64,000 nt of DNA, from positions 577,001-641,000 of the forward strand of contig JAQFVV010006551.1 in NCBI GenBank assembly GCA_028023455.1. Reading direction: 5' to 3'. Shown here one piece after another: positions 58,701 through 64,000 of the stretch; position 1 is the stretch's first letter, and every line of letters begins with the position of its first letter. This stretch comes from Epiperipatus broadwayi (Eukaryota; Onychophora; Udeonychophora; Euonychophora; Peripatidae). A program made the translations under genes and the position numbers. The notes beneath the pieces were generated by a model. The model saw nothing but the letters and a program-made list of their open reading frames with translations, was not told the origin of the DNA and searched no databases.

Positions 58701-58868
58701 CACCTGGGTCTCTTTTTACGCGGACTTATTTAACACGATTTTGAAGTTACGCGATTCATGTTTCACCGGAAGTAGAACTCCGATAATGCACTATTACTTT
58801 AAATAATAAATTTCACACACTTACGTTATATTGAAAGTAATAGCACATTATTGGAATTCGACTTTCAT
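58700..58868. repeat. GC-richer patch with an inverted repeat, possible DNA-transposon end
   Basis: TTTTTACGCGGACTTATTTA and a second TTACGCGA nearby lead into a hairpin (58766-58800 with 58831-58868) whose core is AATGCACTATTACTTT and its near inverse. The repeated ACGCG words and the inverted arms suggest the edge of a small element, unidentified. Confidence 0.4.
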
Positions 58869-60638
<1,770 letters not shown>

Positions 60639-61948
60639 TTCTTTTGAAGTTCATAGATGCAAAAAATTTAAAAGATAACATTTTAAACTGGCGGGAAAAT
60701 AAAGATTTTAGTTCCTTTGGTATTTCAACTAAAATAATTGTACCTAGATATTGTAATTACCCCCAACATACATAAGCTAAGAAATAATAAAATTTTAAAA
60801 AAATTATATTTTTAAAAATTAAACTGGAGTTTTTAAAATGCAACTACTACAAATTAAATGATTGAAAAAAGGGAAAAAACATGAAGAATGGATGTTTGAA
60901 TGAATATAGTCAGATATATATTTCACATATTTATACTAGTATTTTTGTGACCACTTACAAGACCTCTGATTAACCTTTTATCCTATAACCTCTTTCTTGA
61001 TTAGTTTGAATTTCCGATCTAATGTATCTAGGAAAGATTACCTACTAAAAATTAATTATTTATTTATTCAAATTTTTCAAAAAGTCAAATTTGTCTAAAT
61101 AATTAAAAATTAATTTAAAACATTTCCTTGTTTCAAATAAAATTATTAATTAAACATTAAAATGAAACAAAATCATTACATAATTGAAATTTACATTGTA
61201 TTGAAATAAGACAAATATTATAGATAATATTTAATACATTTATTTATCATTGTTTTAATGGAGACAAGTTTCTCAGAAAAAATCATTTAAATTGCCTTTT
61301 TAAAACTTGACATGAAATAATATTTTTAAATAAGTAATAATAAATTAAACATAATATTTATTCAGTCATTCAGTAGTCATCTAACTATTATTTTAAATTT
61401 CTATCTTTAATTATTAGTTTTATTAAACTCTTTCTATAGAAAAAATTAAAATATTTAACCAGAATACTATATTTTACAATTACAATGAACTAAAATATTA
61501 CAGATTTGATCTAATTAACCGTAAAGCAAAATATAAGGTTTGAACCAGGTTTTTTAATTTTAAAATTTAATACAAACTTATTGAAACATTTTAATAATTA
61601 AATTAGAAATAAATTAATATTAGTAATTCGAAATGCATTATTTACTATTTTATTCTATCAGCTATTTAAAGATTTAAAGTCTTTAATATGATAAGGAGTT
61701 ATTTTAGCTTAAAAATATTATAACTTAGGCTGTAAAAAAATATTTTACAGCTTTGCAACCAATAAAATACTGATATAGTAACTTTCATGCATAAATATTA
61801 TGGCATTATAAAGCACTAATAAAAATGTATTTATTACAAAATTATACATATATAAATGTGTGTCTTGGAATAAAACTTTTGCTAAAATTAAAGATCACAA
61901 TATATGTATATATATTGTAATTACAATATTGTTTTTAATTAACGGATA

Positions 61949-61957
<9 letters not shown>
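60639..61957. other. A+T-rich spacer, no feature seen
   Basis: No gene or repeat recognised. Confidence 0.45.
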
Positions 61958-61982
<25 letters not shown>

Positions 61983-62030
61983 CAGAAGTACATTATATAT
62001 ATATATATATATATATATAATGTACTTCTG
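61958..62030. repeat. TA tracts with a perfect 13-bp inverted repeat
   Basis: CAGAAGTACATTA (61983-61995) and TAATGTACTTCTG (62018-62030) enclose a TA run, and a second TA run precedes them. It could form a very A+T-rich hairpin. Confidence 0.8.
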
Positions 62031-62329
62031 ACTACTTCACTTTTAATTAATCTAGAAATAAGCTACAAGCATGTCTTTCTTTTAACATAAAGTAGCTCAT
62101 ACAAGTTCTAATTATATTTGCTAAATCTTAGATTATAGTTTATTTTCATAATATTAATTGATTGTGACATTAGTTATTCCACAGTTCAAAAATAATTTTG
62201 ATTATTACATGAAACTTCCTATATCTTTAAATATCTGAAAATGACTCCATTGAGATTTCAGATAATTTGCTATACTTCTATTTTTTAAACATGCATAGTA
62301 AAATAATATGAATATTAAGCAAAATAAGG

Positions 62330-63560
62330 TGGAAGGGACTTGGGGAAATTGTTAGGTTATTATATTATGGTCGTGGTAAATCCATAAATGTAATTGACAC
62401 TACTGTTGGAAAATAAAATTGGAATAGCATGGCAAAGGAAGATTGTGTTAATGATAGACTTATGATGTGAAGATATCTACAAGGCCAAGTGATTTGGTAT
62501 TAATAGATGTTTAGATGCCAAATACTAGCCATGATGATATTGATATTGCTGAGTAATAAAAAAAGATAGAGGAAATTATACAATGTGAGGGTGAAAATGC
62601 ATGCATATTACTATTGAATGGATGGGATGGGGTTATGGGAAAATGTACAGAAAGAAAAGTTGTTGGAGATTATAGCATTGTAAGAAAATAAAAAAAATAG
62701 CTGGAAAATATAATTTTGGAAGAAAAATACATTTGTGGTTACAAACACAATGTTTAAATATCATTCCAAAAGATTGTATAGATGGAATCTCCAGGTGATA
62801 AAAAACATCAAATTGACTATATATTGATTCTAAATAGGGATAAGAATACTACTAAGGATTTCCATGCTTTTCCTAGTGCTAATGTAGACATGGATCATAA
62901 TTTGATTTATGACTAAAATAAGTTGAGTTTCAAAAAATTAAGAATAAAAATATTTACGATGGGACTTTTTGAAAGAAATTAAGTAAGAAAAATTTGGTTT
63001 AATATGTGAAAATATAAAAAGAATTGATCGAAATGAGGAATTTATTAGTAGCTCTGATAAGCAATGGTATATGATTAAAGAAGGATCATTAAAAACAGTA
63101 AAAAATAAAATCGGAATTTTTCAGTTAAAGAAAGCTAAATGACCTTCGATAATGGAAGGTATGTTGGAAAATATGGAAATACAGAAAAGATGAAAGAATG
63201 CCAATAATGATGAAGACCAAATAGAAATTGCAAAATTAATAGTGAACTAAGAAGAGAAACCGACTTAAAAAAATGGTTGGGACAAGAATATAGAGAGATA
63301 TAAGTGTTACAACAGATAAAACAATGTCATTTGGAACAAAAAATAAATGATAAACATGTAAAATAGCTGATAACAATGGAAATAGCAATGATATATTAAA
63401 AATTGAAAGAATGCCTTCAATATCTAATAGAAATGAATACTGAATTATACCAAAGATAAAATATCCCGGATTAAACTCCTCAGATTGTGTATACATTATT
63501 GCAGCTATTTGGAAATCTGTAAATTATGGGGAGTCAAAGACAAATATAGCCAAAGGAGTA
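62330..63560 (+). pseudogene. RTE-like LINE, endonuclease and linker relic
   Basis: Across several frames: NGWDGVMGKCTERK (after the DFN motif of AP-type endonucleases), VVTNTMFKYHSKRLYRW, then an IDYILI-like reading and ANVDMDHNLI (the SDH-type catalytic histidine region), so about the last two thirds of the endonuclease are recognisable. The linker continues with KEGSLKTVKNKIG, then EIAKLI and an RETDLKKWLGQEY-like helix before the reverse transcriptase would begin. Stops are frequent. The wording matches the RTE-like family whose other parts lie at 11.2, 23.1 and 32.5 kb. Confidence 0.65.
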
Positions 63561-64000
63561 TCCCAACACAAATATTCATATAAATGAGCTAAAATGAACT
63601 GAGAATATAAATCCATTTTCTGGGAAAATGAGCAGACACCTATGGCCACATTGCCAATCTAATAAATGTTAAAATTGTTTCCATGGAATGAGATGATAGA
63701 AAATGTTAAATAAAAAAAGTATTGTTTATTGTTGATAATAGCAAGTAATTAATAATAAGAATAGTATCCAACTCCATAACAAATGGAATATTTAAATTAC
63801 TAATTTAAATAAATTAGTGTTGTACATTAAAATACTACAACATACTCAGCCACCCATTAGTGCTACGAATAGGGTTCACCTGCTGAAAGCAGAGTCCCCT
63901 ATAATTATGAAGATTAACACATTGATAAACCTTTATTTATTTAATGTTCAAAATATTTAAGCAAACTAATTACAAATAGAATAAGTAAAAGGAGAATAAC
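63561..64000. other. A+T-rich end of window, no feature seen
   Basis: Possibly the decayed continuation of the LINE; no motif is readable. Confidence 0.4.

Overview
This window looks like intergenic or intronic DNA from an invertebrate animal. It is very A+T-rich (by eye, not calculated), with long TA and TAA microsatellites. It carries Penelope-like, RTE-like, L1/Tx1-like and jockey-like retroelements, a mariner relic and two kinds of LTR retrotransposon. I see no host protein-coding gene, no rRNA and no convincing functional tRNA. I cannot name the species; a lophotrochozoan such as a mollusc is only a guess.

Layout. 1-6764: a young-looking, gag-only LTR retrotransposon on the minus strand, with two nearly identical LTRs of about 1.87 kb. 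7.2-15.1 kb: tRNA-like SINE, foldback repeats of family A, an RTE-like reverse transcriptase relic, a 32-bp minisatellite and a GATA/GACA-rich tract. 17.2-18.1 kb: a palindrome of about 930 bp. 21-23.5 kb: two LINE relics. 24.5-27.6 kb: inverted repeats enclosing a satellite array. 28.4-30.2 kb: more family A, a nested tRNA-like SINE and a tandem copy of repeat family B. 32.5-37.6 kb: an RTE-like tail, another family B copy and a Penelope-like element with direct terminal repeats. 38.1-38.6 kb: a more complex, non-repetitive stretch. 40.5-43.3 kb: mariner and L1/Tx1-like relics. 46.5-51.3 kb: a decayed Ty3-like LTR element broken by a family A copy. 51.4-54.8 kb: a palindrome, a jockey-like relic and an inverted pair of family B copies. 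60.4 kb: a long TAA tract. 62.3-63.6 kb: the endonuclease part of an RTE-like LINE.

The main discovery candidate is two unrelated repeat families that both contain type I hammerhead ribozyme motifs with a very short, self-complementary stem III. I count about nine motifs in family A and five in family B; eight of the fourteen keep the core (CUGANGA, GAAA and a UH cleavage site). Family B shows compensatory change in stem I (ACCAA/UUGGU in two copies, ACGAA/UUCGU in a third). Family A shows a G-C to A-U exchange in stem II. One family B insertion is a 1.4-unit direct tandem of a unit of about 475 bp, flanked by a 12-13 bp duplication. That is the layout expected for retrozyme-like DNA copied from a self-cleaved, circular or multimeric RNA. 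Family A copies are mostly inverted (foldback), with a different breakpoint in each copy, and at least one has a 12-bp target duplication. These elements encode no protein. If they are mobile they must borrow a reverse transcriptase, and the Penelope-like element in the same window is one possible kind of donor. That last link is inference.
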